From assembly GCF_000723885.1 (NCBI RefSeq), contig NZ_CCDG010000023.1, forward strand, positions 41,347-105,346: a DNA stretch of 64,000 nucleotides, written 5' to 3'. The translations under genes were made by a program, and so were the position numbers. Within the stretch, counting starts at the first letter, position 1. Each line of letters opens with the position of its first letter. Source of the DNA: Paenibacillus camerounensis (GTDB lineage Bacteria; Bacillota; Bacilli; Paenibacillales; Paenibacillaceae). The notes below the pieces were generated by a model. It did no database searches. It saw only the letters and a program-made list of their open reading frames with translations, and had not been told where the DNA came from. Shown piece after piece: positions 1 to 8,927 of this stretch.

Positions 1-575
1 TTATCTCTGTAATATTCCAACCACTTTTTCGTTATTTTACCAAACCAAATCGAAACTAACACTGCAACCGGTACTACAACAAGCATCAGTATAGCCAATT
101 TTACATTAATAAACAAAACAAAAACTAATGCTGTTATTAATCGTATTGAATTGGCAAATGCATAAAATACATTCCAATGGATTAAGTTCATAAACTCTTC
201 TGCATCCTTATTCACTAAGGACAGCAAGTCACCCGGCTTTAGGACTTTTAACTTCGCAGCTTTTAAATTGAGTATCTTACTGAAAATTGATTTTCGTATA
301 TCAAACACATATCGGGTCATCATATACGCCCACGTAGCATTTAGTGTAAGATGCATTAACTGCTCACATACAAAAATACCGCCATATATTATTAAAATAG
401 TTGTAAAATAATGCATGTTTTTATGATTAAAAACTTCATCCACCATTAAACCAAAAATGTAAGGATACAGCATGCCAATTACTGAAGTAAATAAAACACA
501 TATGAATAAGTTAAGTAGACTCCATTTAAAAGGCTTACAGTATTTTAGAATTTTCTTATACAGATATACATTCAT
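1..575 (-). CDS. ABC exporter, transmembrane domain (3' part beyond window)
   Basis: The protein begins MNVYLYKKILKYCKPFKW and contains several long hydrophobic segments, including one around LFICVLFTSVIGMLYPYIFGL, in the arrangement of a type-1 ABC exporter membrane domain. The interval after the second helix (KPGDLLSLVNKDAEEFMNLI) matches the cytoplasmic coupling-helix region of such exporters. The frame is open to base 1, so the ATPase domain must lie outside the window. I chose the ATG at 573-575 because an overlapping ATG at 578-580 hits a stop after two codons. The gene follows the small membrane protein gene by one base, so the two are probably translated together. By position it would export the product of the carbamoyltransferase/ACP operon. 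The export role is inferred from context. Confidence 0.85.
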   Translation of the reverse strand, partial: MNVYLYKKILKYCKPFKWSLLNLFICVLFTSVIGMLYPYIFGLMVDEVFNHKNMHYFTTILIIYGGIFVCEQLMHLTLNATWAYMMTRYVFDIRKSIFSKILNLKAAKLKVLKPGDLLSLVNKDAEEFMNLIHWNVFYAFANSIRLITALVFVLFINVKLAILMLVVVPVAVLVSIWFGKITKKWLEYYRD

Positions 576-576
576 C

Positions 577-1035
577 TCATAACGCACCTACCACCTTTTC
601 CCACAAATAAACCTTCTTCGCATAATATTCCAGATGGTTGCTGAGGGGGATACTATCATGCTCTGCATCTTCGATTGTGCAAGTAAGAATATTAATACCG
701 TGCTCAATATTATGATTTATGAGCTTAAGAGTATAACTTTGTTCATTTGTGATTAAATAGATTATAGGCGAGGAAGTTAAGAGCTTAACTTCCTCGCTGT
801 TCATACGGTCAGTTACTTTCAATTTAATAGTAGGTGCATTTGAATGACTCTCTATGAACGCCACTGTGGTATTTACTTTCCTATAGGTATCCACCTTTGT
901 GTAAAATAACGCATAGGTAATGATAGCTGCTATCATCACAACAAGTGATATTGAGCACACAGGATATTTAACACTGACATTAAAAAATATGTGCTTCCAT
1001 TTCCGTGACGCTTTTCTGCCATTCATCTTCATCAT
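577..1035 (-). CDS. Small single-pass membrane protein next to ABC exporter
   Basis: This is a 152-residue protein with a basic N-terminus, one clear transmembrane segment at about residues 26-47 (rich in V, I and A) and about 100 residues predicted outside the cell. I do not recognise a named family. The topology, with a short cytoplasmic tail, one helix and a beta-rich extracellular part, is that of an accessory or adaptor protein of an ABC exporter. It sits between the carbamoyltransferase gene (9 bases upstream) and the exporter gene (1 base downstream), which supports a role with the exporter. It is far too short to be a complete HlyD/MFP adaptor. The start ATG follows AAGGCGGA closely. 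It could equally be an immunity protein. Confidence 0.7.
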   Translation of the reverse strand: MMKMNGRKASRKWKHIFFNVSVKYPVCSISLVVMIAAIITYALFYTKVDTYRKVNTTVAFIESHSNAPTIKLKVTDRMNSEEVKLLTSSPIIYLITNEQSYTLKLINHNIEHGINILTCTIEDAEHDSIPLSNHLEYYAKKVYLWEKVVGAL

Positions 1036-1044
1036 GATTCCGCC

Positions 1045-2979
1045 TTAAAAGCTGTATAAAAAATCTGCTGAATTCATATCATTACGGTTCAAAATAGATT
1101 TAGCATAAATATTCAGACGACGCGCGTCTTTGGCATTAGTTAAATCCAGCTCTCCGCTGAAATTCCCAGTGAAATACAAATGGAGATTTTCTTTACTAAT
1201 CTGATGAGGATTTAATTCTTTGATCTTCTTTTCAATCTCCTCCTCACTAAACCGTTCAAAGCTAATAGATCTTTTAGACCACTTTGCTTCTCTAAATTTC
1301 TCATGGTGTTGGAGAGTGAGCCGTTGTCCGTTAATATATATAATTGAAAATCCTTTCCTTAATGCGAAATTCATTGCCTCTTCAATAGTATTTATGATTG
1401 GCTCCCCTTTATCATTCAGTGATGTGTTGCACAGGATGGGAATCCCTACTTTCTCATCAAATGAACTAATTAATTTATATAATAAGGGATTCTCCTCCTC
1501 GGTTATTGTCTGCACTCTCGCACTATCGTCAAGATGGGCAGCTACAGGAATCATATTTCTTTTTTCATCTTTAATAGCGAAGGTATGTAACATATAGGGA
1601 GACGAATATGCTTCCTCAAACCAGTCACTTACCTTGTCATTTAGACATATAGGCGCGACTGGACGCCACCACTCTCTTTGTTTTACTTCATTTAACAAAT
1701 CTTTAGTCTCCTGCTTACGGGGATCTGCAATCAGGCTTCGATTTCCAAGAGCACGAGGGCCAATTTCTGCTGCACCGTTGAACCAAATAATTGGACCGTT
1801 AATTACATCATTAGCTGCAATATGGGGTTCAAAAACCGATGTTTCCTTAATATATTCTTGATACTTTTTATAAAATTCATTACCTATCGCTGATTTATCT
1901 CCATGGAATGCATGCTTTAAGCTAAAATTAACTATATTCATATTTCTATAAAATGCATATAGAGCCATCCCCAAAGAGATTCCTGTATCACTAACGCATG
2001 GTGGAGCAAGAAAGCCTTTAAATTTGTATTTACTCATTAAATAAGAATTTGTAGGACAATTAAGAGCATATCCACCAGAAATTGCCAGGTATGTTTCTTC
2101 GGTCACCAGGTTATATTTTGCAATTGTCTCTTCTATAGTAGTTTCCATAATTTCAATTGAAATTTTTTGTATTTCTTTAACGCACATACTTATTTTGTTC
2201 TCTTCTTCAGTGAATTTATTATCGAATTCGTTAAAGATAATTCCTTCATCGTCTTTAGTAAGTGAAAATACAAAATCGACCAATTCCTTTAAATAATCAC
2301 GTGACTCACTGAAAGCTTTGATATTAAATAATGTCATATTTGTTTTAAAAGACGTCGTATTCTCTCTTAACAACTCACTTTTGCTTGCTGATCCAAGTGC
2401 CATCAAAGAGCCTTCGCGCATTTTAAAAACCCGCTTAGCATTACTCCAAATCGTACCTGGGGATTGAATCGGGAAAGTGGATACTTTACCGTTGATCGAG
2501 CAGCAACCGGAATAAAAGTTTTTATCACTTACACTTTTATCTACTTCTTTATCAGGAGAAGTATCCACTGCTAATCCTATAATGTTATTCTTATAGAAAA
2601 TTTCACTATCCATCATGATAGCTGACCACAGGTGACATATGCTATGATAAGACAGTTCTGGATAATCTGATAAACTATGATAACTGTCTGATGTTTCTAA
2701 TCCAGGTGTGCCCCAAACTTCATTAATATCAGAGAGATTTAATTGGTATTCACTCAGAAGTTGATTAATAACTTCGTGGGCATGTTCCACATCATAGAAA
2801 CATCTTCCATGCTGCTTTAAACCTGTAAGCCGTTCTAACTCCCAATAATGAATAAGAGTTATATCATTTCCATTTTTCTTCCAAAGAGACATATTCTGAT
2901 CATGCCTGCCTCTTATTTTCATAAGATGTGCCAAAGAATCAATATGCAAGTATGTAGATAAATAGAAACCGTCTCTCAT
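1045..2979 (-). CDS. O-carbamoyltransferase, NodU/CmcH (TobZ) family
   Basis: This is a 644-residue protein of the size of NodU/CmcH enzymes, which make carbamoyl-adenylate from carbamoyl phosphate and ATP and pass the carbamoyl group to a hydroxyl. The N-terminal Kae1-like domain shows YHSICHLWSA (about residues 110-119), matching the family metal-binding His pattern, and AISGGYALNCPTN further on. The C-terminal domain has the hallmark GPRALGNRSLIADPR followed by WWRPVAP, and ILCNTSLNDKGEPI. No signal peptide or fusion is visible. It is preceded by the phosphopentomutase homologue (14-base gap) and followed by the small membrane protein, so carbamoylation is probably a late step before export. 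The acceptor cannot be read from sequence. Confidence 0.92.
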   Translation of the reverse strand: MRDGFYLSTYLHIDSLAHLMKIRGRHDQNMSLWKKNGNDITLIHYWELERLTGLKQHGRCFYDVEHAHEVINQLLSEYQLNLSDINEVWGTPGLETSDSYHSLSDYPELSYHSICHLWSAIMMDSEIFYKNNIIGLAVDTSPDKEVDKSVSDKNFYSGCCSINGKVSTFPIQSPGTIWSNAKRVFKMREGSLMALGSASKSELLRENTTSFKTNMTLFNIKAFSESRDYLKELVDFVFSLTKDDEGIIFNEFDNKFTEEENKISMCVKEIQKISIEIMETTIEETIAKYNLVTEETYLAISGGYALNCPTNSYLMSKYKFKGFLAPPCVSDTGISLGMALYAFYRNMNIVNFSLKHAFHGDKSAIGNEFYKKYQEYIKETSVFEPHIAANDVINGPIIWFNGAAEIGPRALGNRSLIADPRKQETKDLLNEVKQREWWRPVAPICLNDKVSDWFEEAYSSPYMLHTFAIKDEKRNMIPVAAHLDDSARVQTITEEENPLLYKLISSFDEKVGIPILCNTSLNDKGEPIINTIEEAMNFALRKGFSIIYINGQRLTLQHHEKFREAKWSKRSISFERFSEEEIEKKIKELNPHQISKENLHLYFTGNFSGELDLTNAKDARRLNIYAKSILNRNDMNSADFLYSF

Positions 2980-2993
2980 TTAATTACTCTCCC

Positions 2994-4181
2994 TTAAAGA
3001 AATGATTTTCCAATCTGTGGCTGTTCAAAATTATGAAACTGGTTAACACTCGCCCCAACATCTGATAAAGTTGATCTAACTCCTAATTTTTTGTCTATTT
3101 CTCTGTGACTCAGAACAATTAAAGGAACATATTCCCTTGTATGATTCGGATGGCCAATTAAAGGATCATTTCCATGATCCGCTGTTATGATCAGTAAATC
3201 ATCATTATCAAGTTTTCCTAAGACATTTGGTAAATAGTGTTCAACCCAGTCTAAAACTTCTGCACATTTTTGTACATCTTGCGAGTGGCCGGCCAAATCC
3301 AGCTCTTGGACATTGACAAATATTAAACCTGTCTTTTGTAGCTCCATTTGTTGAATTAGCAGTTCCATCACTGAAGCAGTATTCACTTCAGGAAGACATG
3401 TTGCTTTCTCACGCGCAAATAACGTTGCTGTTTTCCCGATTAAAGAAACCTCTGCATCCCGCGCCAGAAAGATATCGATGATATTATTTTTAACTTTTTT
3501 ATCAAAACCAAGATGTGAAACCAGATAGCTTTCGTTGTAAACGCGTGTCTTGGGAATATTCACACCGCTATAAACCCTACCACTGACCGGGTCAACTCTT
3601 TGATCTATACTTTCTATAATGGTCTGTAACGTCAGTGGAGAGCCCCCCATGGCAATGATTCTGGAACTGTCAACAGTCTCTCTGAGCCACGTTCCGATTT
3701 CCAGTATTTTTTTATACGTTGTAGATTCAAGTGATCCAAAAACATTTAAATTTAGTCCTGGATCGCACTCTACATTGTTAGAGATTACAATAGAATCATC
3801 AATCAACAACAAATTCTTATGCCATACAGTCTTATATTTTTTATTAAGCTCCTTTGAGAGTTCAGCATAAATATCTTCCAAAAAAATTTTCTTCGGATCG
3901 GTAATGATTCCTATCATTTCCTGATGACCTAAGTAGCTATCAGCTCCTGCATGTGCTAATCCGATCTTCCCGATTCCAATATGAAGCCCTGGCTGAATGA
4001 CATCACTATTTTTGTTGGCATCAAAAAGATTCAAGTGATTTAGTAGTGATCCTTCCATATCATAATTGCTCCGAATGCTTTTCAAAGTATGAGCGCCTAC
4101 ATCTTGTATTCTTGATAGTTTCACGTCTTCCATTTCTCCGACACCAAGTCCATCAATCACAAGTATGATTGATCTCGTCAT
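2994..4181 (-). CDS. Phosphopentomutase-like alkaline phosphatase-superfamily enzyme
   Basis: The protein starts MTRSIILVIDGLGVGEMED, the DeoB-type metal-binding start (D10, G11). It contains the sequence DSYLGHQEMIG and the second metal site ITADHGND followed by HPNHTREYVPL. At 395 residues it has the length of DeoB, which interconverts ribose or deoxyribose 1- and 5-phosphate. An upstream ATG would add seven residues, but AGAGGT lies at the right distance only for the start at 4181. DeoB is normally part of nucleoside salvage. Here it is flanked by a nucleotidyltransferase and a carbamoyltransferase in a biosynthetic operon, so a dedicated role on a sugar phosphate is likely. It differs from housekeeping DeoB in several stretches, so the substrate may be altered. 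Confidence 0.85.
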   Translation of the reverse strand: MTRSIILVIDGLGVGEMEDVKLSRIQDVGAHTLKSIRSNYDMEGSLLNHLNLFDANKNSDVIQPGLHIGIGKIGLAHAGADSYLGHQEMIGIITDPKKIFLEDIYAELSKELNKKYKTVWHKNLLLIDDSIVISNNVECDPGLNLNVFGSLESTTYKKILEIGTWLRETVDSSRIIAMGGSPLTLQTIIESIDQRVDPVSGRVYSGVNIPKTRVYNESYLVSHLGFDKKVKNNIIDIFLARDAEVSLIGKTATLFAREKATCLPEVNTASVMELLIQQMELQKTGLIFVNVQELDLAGHSQDVQKCAEVLDWVEHYLPNVLGKLDNDDLLIITADHGNDPLIGHPNHTREYVPLIVLSHREIDKKLGVRSTLSDVGASVNQFHNFEQPQIGKSFL

Positions 4182-4207
4182 TTGACTACCTCTTTCCTTC
4201 ATATGAG

Positions 4208-4822
4208 CTAAGTGAATATCTTTTTTTGATCACCGTTAAACATTCGTTCATTTCCGTTAAAATGATTGAATAGTTGGAGTGCACTCTGAGGCATGAACTC
4301 ATCCCAATTGGATACACCCTCATAGATTTTGTTTTTAATATCAGTTGTATGGATTGTGAGTTCCGGTTCAATCTCAAAAACCTTACGCTGCAAAATTTCA
4401 GAAAAACACTCGTTTCGGATTAAATCAAATACACTCTCTTCATTTGTAGTGGGTTTTGGGAAAAGGAGATCGTAATTTGTTTCCGGGAATAATTTATTGA
4501 ATTTCACCGATGCATATTCTGGTCGTTCAATAGCAACGACATCAACATGTTTATCAATTTTGTACTCGCTTATTGTGGCTTTCCACATTTTTATTCTTTC
4601 CTCAACAGAAAAAATACACTTTTCAGGCACCCAATTCTCTTCACAAAGCTTATAAAACATTTGTTTATTAAGAAAAACTCTATTCGATATGTTTGGCTTT
4701 GTATCATTGTTTAGAATTCCGATAGTTACGTGATTCCACTTATTTAAAATCGTTTGAATTGTATTCAGATGAGCGTAAGAAATCAGCATATACCTTCCAA
4801 ATGTAACCGCTTTATTATGCAC
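4208..4822 (-). CDS. Nucleotidylyltransferase, NMN-adenylyltransferase-like
   Basis: This is a 204-residue protein with the layout of nicotinamide-nucleotide adenylyltransferase-type enzymes. The N-terminus reads TFGRYMLISYAHLNTI, equivalent to GRFQPxHxGH but with the first His of the (H/T)xGH motif replaced (SYAH). The C-terminal part, IKNKIYEGVSNWDEFMPQSA, resembles the STxIRxxIxxGxxWxxxVP region of that family. Enzymes of this type join an NTP to a phosphate, releasing pyrophosphate. The start is GTG, with GGATGA upstream. Next to the phosphopentomutase homologue, it could activate a sugar 1-phosphate or cyclic phosphate as an NMP derivative. The lost first His makes the chemistry uncertain. 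Confidence 0.7.
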   Translation of the reverse strand: MHNKAVTFGRYMLISYAHLNTIQTILNKWNHVTIGILNNDTKPNISNRVFLNKQMFYKLCEENWVPEKCIFSVEERIKMWKATISEYKIDKHVDVVAIERPEYASVKFNKLFPETNYDLLFPKPTTNEESVFDLIRNECFSEILQRKVFEIEPELTIHTTDIKNKIYEGVSNWDEFMPQSALQLFNHFNGNERMFNGDQKKIFT

Positions 4823-4840
4823 TCATTTTCATCCATTCGT

Positions 4841-6154
4841 TCATATGACTTTATTAATGAAGACTTGATCTTTATAGGAATTACTTTCTTGAAATGGATA
4901 GTCATACACAAAATCAATGGAAAATGCTTGTATATCTTTTCCTATTGTCTCATTACAGTGCCAGAGAAATTTTTCTTTAAACCCTTCGATAGAATTACCA
5001 TTGATATCTAGGTAAACGGACAGGTGAAATGGTTCATCCTGAATGATCTTTATACGTTTAAGTTCATGGTATTTATTGTGGAAGTATAACCCTCTTAATA
5101 CTTTCCGGAATACAACGTTACCATAATATTTTGTATTGACTAATTTCTCATGTTTCCTTCCCTCTTCTAAAACGATATAAGGTGTCTTTATGCCACATGT
5201 GCAGTTATTGTAGATTTTTGCTCGATCACCCAAATAGTATTTTATAAAAGGCATCGTTTTGTTAACAAGATTAGTAACGACGACATCACCCACTATTCCC
5301 TCTTCTTTGATAATTTTACCTTCATCATCAATTACATCTACGATCAAATAATCTGAATTTAAATGTAAATGCCCTGCTTCCTTACATTCATATCCGATAT
5401 TCCAAAATTCCCGGCATCCATAATTGTTGATGATTTTGGTCTGGAACAAAGCTTCAATCGTTTCCAATTCTTCGGGAAGCAAATGCTGGCTTGTATTCTC
5501 AATAAACTTGAGGTTTAATCCAGACAAATCCATAGGTTTATTAATCAATAAATAGTTGGATAATCTTTTTAATAAATATGCTGTTATAAACATCCATTCG
5601 GGTTTAGTTTCTAGCATATATTTAACAACATGTTGTAAATTTTCATCATTTTTTCTAAAATCGATTGATTTCAAATATGGATCCAACTGATGTATTAATA
5701 GAAAGCCGTTTTTCAGAGAAACATCTTCGTAAACTCTCTTACGACATTTTAGTAGATATGATGCTTCTATCATACGTTCTCTCATCGTCTTAACAACAGC
5801 AAACGGTTTTCCTGTTGTGCCCGTAGTGGTTTCAATAAACCACTTTTCGTTTTGAGAACTATAAACCTTATCATGATTCTGACTTAAGTTATCTACATTA
5901 AGAAGTTCCCTTTCTAGTTCATCATGACTTTTAAAATTTGAAACGAAAGAGGAAGGGAGATACTGATGAATATTTGACATAATATTCTGCTTAGTGATAG
6001 GTTCAATAAAATCATATACATCCATAATATTTTCATGTGAAAATTCACTCATACTTTTAAATGTTTTATTGAAGTATTTATTATTTTCACGGAGATTTGT
6101 TAAAAGTGTTAATAGTTTATTCCTTTGATTTTCAGTGTAAAGTATTATATCCAC
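4841..6154 (-). CDS. PaaK/CapK-like adenylate-forming ligase
   Basis: This 437-residue protein has the adenylate-forming signature TTTGTTGKPFAVVKT (about residues 110-124), the YGCREFWNIGYEC region and the CTCG segment typical of phenylacetate-CoA ligase (PaaK) relatives. Such enzymes activate a carboxylate as acyl-AMP and transfer it to CoA or a carrier. It follows the SDR gene after one base and uses a GTG start. The same type of enzyme (36923-38134) occurs in the peptide cluster next to an ACP and a second ligase, so the two appear to be parallel cassettes. The substrate is not evident. Confidence 0.85.
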   Translation of the reverse strand: MDIILYTENQRNKLLTLLTNLRENNKYFNKTFKSMSEFSHENIMDVYDFIEPITKQNIMSNIHQYLPSSFVSNFKSHDELERELLNVDNLSQNHDKVYSSQNEKWFIETTTGTTGKPFAVVKTMRERMIEASYLLKCRKRVYEDVSLKNGFLLIHQLDPYLKSIDFRKNDENLQHVVKYMLETKPEWMFITAYLLKRLSNYLLINKPMDLSGLNLKFIENTSQHLLPEELETIEALFQTKIINNYGCREFWNIGYECKEAGHLHLNSDYLIVDVIDDEGKIIKEEGIVGDVVVTNLVNKTMPFIKYYLGDRAKIYNNCTCGIKTPYIVLEEGRKHEKLVNTKYYGNVVFRKVLRGLYFHNKYHELKRIKIIQDEPFHLSVYLDINGNSIEGFKEKFLWHCNETIGKDIQAFSIDFVYDYPFQESNSYKDQVFINKVI

Positions 6155-6155
6155 C

Positions 6156-6899
6156 TCATTTTATTCTAGAATCAATATTAAAAATTCTGCCACTAACACC
6201 TTTACAGTGATCAGATAGTAAAAAAACAAGAAAATTCATAAGGTCATCCAATGCATTATCCTGCTTAATAACACTAAGAGAATTTGCTGCTGTCTGTTTT
6301 TCCTCATTGTGTCTGTTTAAATCTGTAACAATAAAGCCAGGACACACCGCATTTACGCTAATTTTAAAATGTCCCAACTCTTTAGCGAGCGCTTTCGTAA
6401 AACCGATAACCCCCGCCTTTGAAGCACTGTAATTCGTTTGACCTTCACAACCAATTTGCCCTTTCATAGACGCTATATTAATGATTTTCCCTGATTCATT
6501 TTTGATCATATCTTTCGAAAATATCTTGCTGCAAAGAAATACGCTATTCAAGTTGACATCCATTATATCTTTCCATTGATCCTCGCTCATCATATTAATA
6601 CGGTTATCACTGCATAATCCCGCATTATTTAATAGAACATCCACTCGTCCAAACGTTTTGATAGTCTCTTGATACAAGTGTTCTACTTCTTTTACTTTCG
6701 TCACATCAGCTTTGACTGCAATACAGTTTTTATTGATTTTTTTGATTTCTTGTAGTAAAGATTCCGCTTGCTCATAGCTGCTCTTATAATTAATAATGAC
6801 ATTAGCACCTTCGCGTGCAAACCGATAAGCCGCTTCACGCCCTATACCTCTGGAACTGCCAGTGATAACAACTGTTTTATTTACTAAGTCGATAATCAT
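6156..6899 (-). CDS. Short-chain dehydrogenase/reductase, FabG-like
   Basis: This is a 247-residue classical SDR. The NAD(P)-binding motif TGSSRGIG lies at residues 13-20, NNAG at about residue 90, the catalytic Ser in NIASMKG, and YSASKAGVIGFTKALAKE gives the YxxxK pair. Length and motifs match 3-oxoacyl-ACP reductase-type enzymes, with a typical PGFIVTDLN segment after the active site. In an operon with an ACP and an acyl-adenylating ligase, reduction of an ACP-bound ketone or oxidation of an alcohol is the natural reading. A sugar or polyol substrate is also possible. The C-terminus ends RIFNIDSRIK without the common DGG. Confidence 0.9.
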   Translation of the reverse strand: MIIDLVNKTVVITGSSRGIGREAAYRFAREGANVIINYKSSYEQAESLLQEIKKINKNCIAVKADVTKVKEVEHLYQETIKTFGRVDVLLNNAGLCSDNRINMMSEDQWKDIMDVNLNSVFLCSKIFSKDMIKNESGKIINIASMKGQIGCEGQTNYSASKAGVIGFTKALAKELGHFKISVNAVCPGFIVTDLNRHNEEKQTAANSLSVIKQDNALDDLMNFLVFLLSDHCKGVSGRIFNIDSRIK

Positions 6900-6922
6900 G
6901 TCTCTCCAACCTTCTTTTATAA

Positions 6923-8416
6923 TCAGAATCTCTTTAATTTTCCAGTCAACGTTTGTTCAAACTCAGAAACTACATAGAATTTTTTAGGAACTTTTACTGT
7001 TGATAAAAGCTTCTGGCAATGCTCTTTGAGGAGACTAATATTTTCTTGTTCATTTTCCTGATTTTTAAATTTAATTTTGGCTACCGGCAACTCACCAAAT
7101 AAATCATCAGCTTCGCCAAATACAATTACTTTTTCCGTATTCGAGAAATTCATGATTATCTCTTCAATTTCTTCAGGGTAAATATTAATTCCGGAACTAA
7201 TAATAATATTTTTCTTTCTACCAACCAGGTAAATAAAACCTTCATCATCATATTTTCCCAAATCACCCGTGTGGAGCCATCCGTTAACAACCGTTCTACT
7301 TGTTTCTTCTTTTCTTTTATAATACCCCTTCATTACGTTAGGTCCTCTTACGATTAACTCTCCAATACCTTCTTTTGAATCTTCAGTATGAGTAATATTT
7401 ATTAGACTAAGTTCTACATTGGGAATAGGTTTGCCGACTGATCCTAACTTAACAAGAGATTCAGGCGGTAATAAACAAGTAATTCTGGGAGAAGCTTCTG
7501 TCTGTCCATATGTATGTACAAAACCAATTGATGGATATCTTTCAATCAATATTTTCAATTGATCAAATGGCATAATCCCACCACCAAAGCAGATATAACG
7601 AAGGGATGCATATTGATTTTCAGCTACAGAGCGCGACTCCAACAAGAGTAATAAGCAGGAGGGGACAGTTGTAAAATTAGTAATACGCTCGCGTTCAACC
7701 ATTCTCCAAAAATAATTTGGTGTAAATATTTTATCCATAATTACAATAGAAGCACCCAGATAAATATGGGTTAATAGTTGAGCAGTATTGCAATAACCAA
7801 AAAACATGGGAAGCTGTATTAACACCTTATCAGCCGAAGTTAATTCCAATGAACAAATATTGGATTTTATATTTGCAATTAAATTTTCATGGGTCAACAT
7901 GACTCTTTTAGGATTACTAGTTGTTCCTGATGTGTGCAACATAATTGCCACATCAAACAAATCCTCATTCCAGTTTGGCTCTCTTGTGATATGCAGAGAG
8001 TTGTAATCATCATTCGGTTCAATAATTTCTTGTGTTTCACCATTAATAATCAATATCGGCCTCGATACCTTCGATATAACTTCTATTATGATTGGAATAT
8101 GCTTCGAGTCTGTAATAATGATATCAACATCACAATAATCAACTGTTGCCACGATCTCTGGAGCTTTTGCTTCATTTGAAATGGGAACAATCACTTTATC
8201 AGCCATCGTAATAGCGAAATAAGAATATACGTATTGATAACTATTCGGAAGAAATAACGCAATATTACCGGAACTAGGGCTTATAATACGCGAAAGAAAA
8301 GAACTCAATGTTTTAGCACGATCGTATAAATCCTTATACGAATATGAATGATTATTAATAATAACAGCTGTATTGTTATTATCCTGTTGTCTTTCTAATA
8401 ACTTTTTAATATGCAA
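6923..8416 (-). CDS. Acyl-AMP ligase (ANL superfamily)
   Basis: This 497-residue member of the acyl-CoA synthetase/NRPS adenylation superfamily has the P-loop-like LHTSGTTSNPKRVMLTHEN (A3 region), YGQTEASPR, TGDLGKYDDEGFIYLVGRKKNII and a C-terminal LTGKLKR carrying the catalytic Lys of core A10. It activates a carboxylic acid with ATP. It lies 15 bases after the ACP gene, so it probably loads that ACP, as in stand-alone ligase/ACP pairs of hybrid peptide pathways. The closest counterpart in the window is 38146-39645, also beside an ACP. The bound acid cannot be assigned from this reading. Confidence 0.9.
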   Translation of the reverse strand: MHIKKLLERQQDNNNTAVIINNHSYSYKDLYDRAKTLSSFLSRIISPSSGNIALFLPNSYQYVYSYFAITMADKVIVPISNEAKAPEIVATVDYCDVDIIITDSKHIPIIIEVISKVSRPILIINGETQEIIEPNDDYNSLHITREPNWNEDLFDVAIMLHTSGTTSNPKRVMLTHENLIANIKSNICSLELTSADKVLIQLPMFFGYCNTAQLLTHIYLGASIVIMDKIFTPNYFWRMVERERITNFTTVPSCLLLLLESRSVAENQYASLRYICFGGGIMPFDQLKILIERYPSIGFVHTYGQTEASPRITCLLPPESLVKLGSVGKPIPNVELSLINITHTEDSKEGIGELIVRGPNVMKGYYKRKEETSRTVVNGWLHTGDLGKYDDEGFIYLVGRKKNIIISSGINIYPEEIEEIIMNFSNTEKVIVFGEADDLFGELPVAKIKFKNQENEQENISLLKEHCQKLLSTVKVPKKFYVVSEFEQTLTGKLKRF

Positions 8417-8431
8417 ATGATTCCCCTCCAG

Positions 8432-8680
8432 CTAATTTGCTCTGTACTTCTTAACAAGACTGCTGATTTTACTTATACTCTCAAAGTTCTCAAACAAAAG
8501 ATCTTCATCATCAATTACGATGTCAAATACTTCTTCCAACCAAACAATAAGCTGCACAGTTTTCAATGAATCTAACCCTTGATTCATAAGATCACATTCA
8601 ATAGAAATTTCATTTTTATTCTGGAGAATATCCAATATGCCCTCAGTAATTTTCCTAATAGTTTCGTCTTCGATCAACAA
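8432..8680 (-). CDS. Acyl carrier protein
   Basis: This is an 82-residue carrier protein with the phosphopantetheine attachment motif GLDSLKTVQLIVWLEE; the modified Ser is residue 38. The acidic helix after the motif is typical. The start is a TTG with GGAGGT eight bases upstream; no in-frame ATG gives a full-length ACP. It is the first gene of the transcription unit running to the window edge and is followed by its likely loading ligase. A terminator and promoter region separate it from the AraC gene upstream. Confidence 0.92.
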   Translation of the reverse strand: MLIEDETIRKITEGILDILQNKNEISIECDLMNQGLDSLKTVQLIVWLEEVFDIVIDDEDLLFENFESISKISSLVKKYRAN

Positions 8681-8716
8681 TGTATTTTACCTCCAAATAG
8701 TCTAATATAATATAAA

Positions 8717-8766
8717 TACCACTATCATATGTTCTAATCAATTATTTATGTAAAATGTACCACTAT
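8717..8766 (-). promoter_or_regulatory. Direct repeats upstream of ACP operon, candidate activator sites
   Basis: The nine-base sequence TACCACTAT (ATAGTGGTA in the sense of transcription) occurs at 8717-8725 and again at 8758-8766. The 41-base spacing, about four helical turns, would put both copies on one DNA face. They lie upstream of the ACP start at 8680 and just downstream of the AraC-family regulator gene. AraC-family activators commonly bind such direct repeats, so they are candidate targets of that regulator. This is inferred from position and repetition only. Confidence 0.4.
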
Positions 8767-8840
8767 TTAATATTTACATATACTTTCCAATACATTTCTC
8801 TAATAAAGCTAAACAACTGGTAATTTCATAATACATAGTA

Positions 8841-8868
8841 AAAAGAGCTTTCAGGCAACCTGAAGCTC
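8841..8868 (-). terminator. Rho-independent terminator after AraC gene
   Basis: In the minus-strand sense GAGCTTCAGG, loop TTG, CCTGAAAGCTC forms a hairpin with one bulged base, followed at once by TTTTTA. It lies 60 bases after the AraC stop and 160 bases before the ACP start, so it separates the two transcription units. Confidence 0.8.
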
Positions 8869-8927
8869 ATCAATAGTTGAATAATTTAGCAGCAATGAGA
8901 CATATTAGCTCTATCGCTATTATTTAG

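Noticed and set aside
2994..4822. Phosphonate biosynthesis
   Set aside because: A phosphatase-superfamily mutase and a nucleotidyltransferase could suggest it, but no phosphoenolpyruvate mutase is present in the window.
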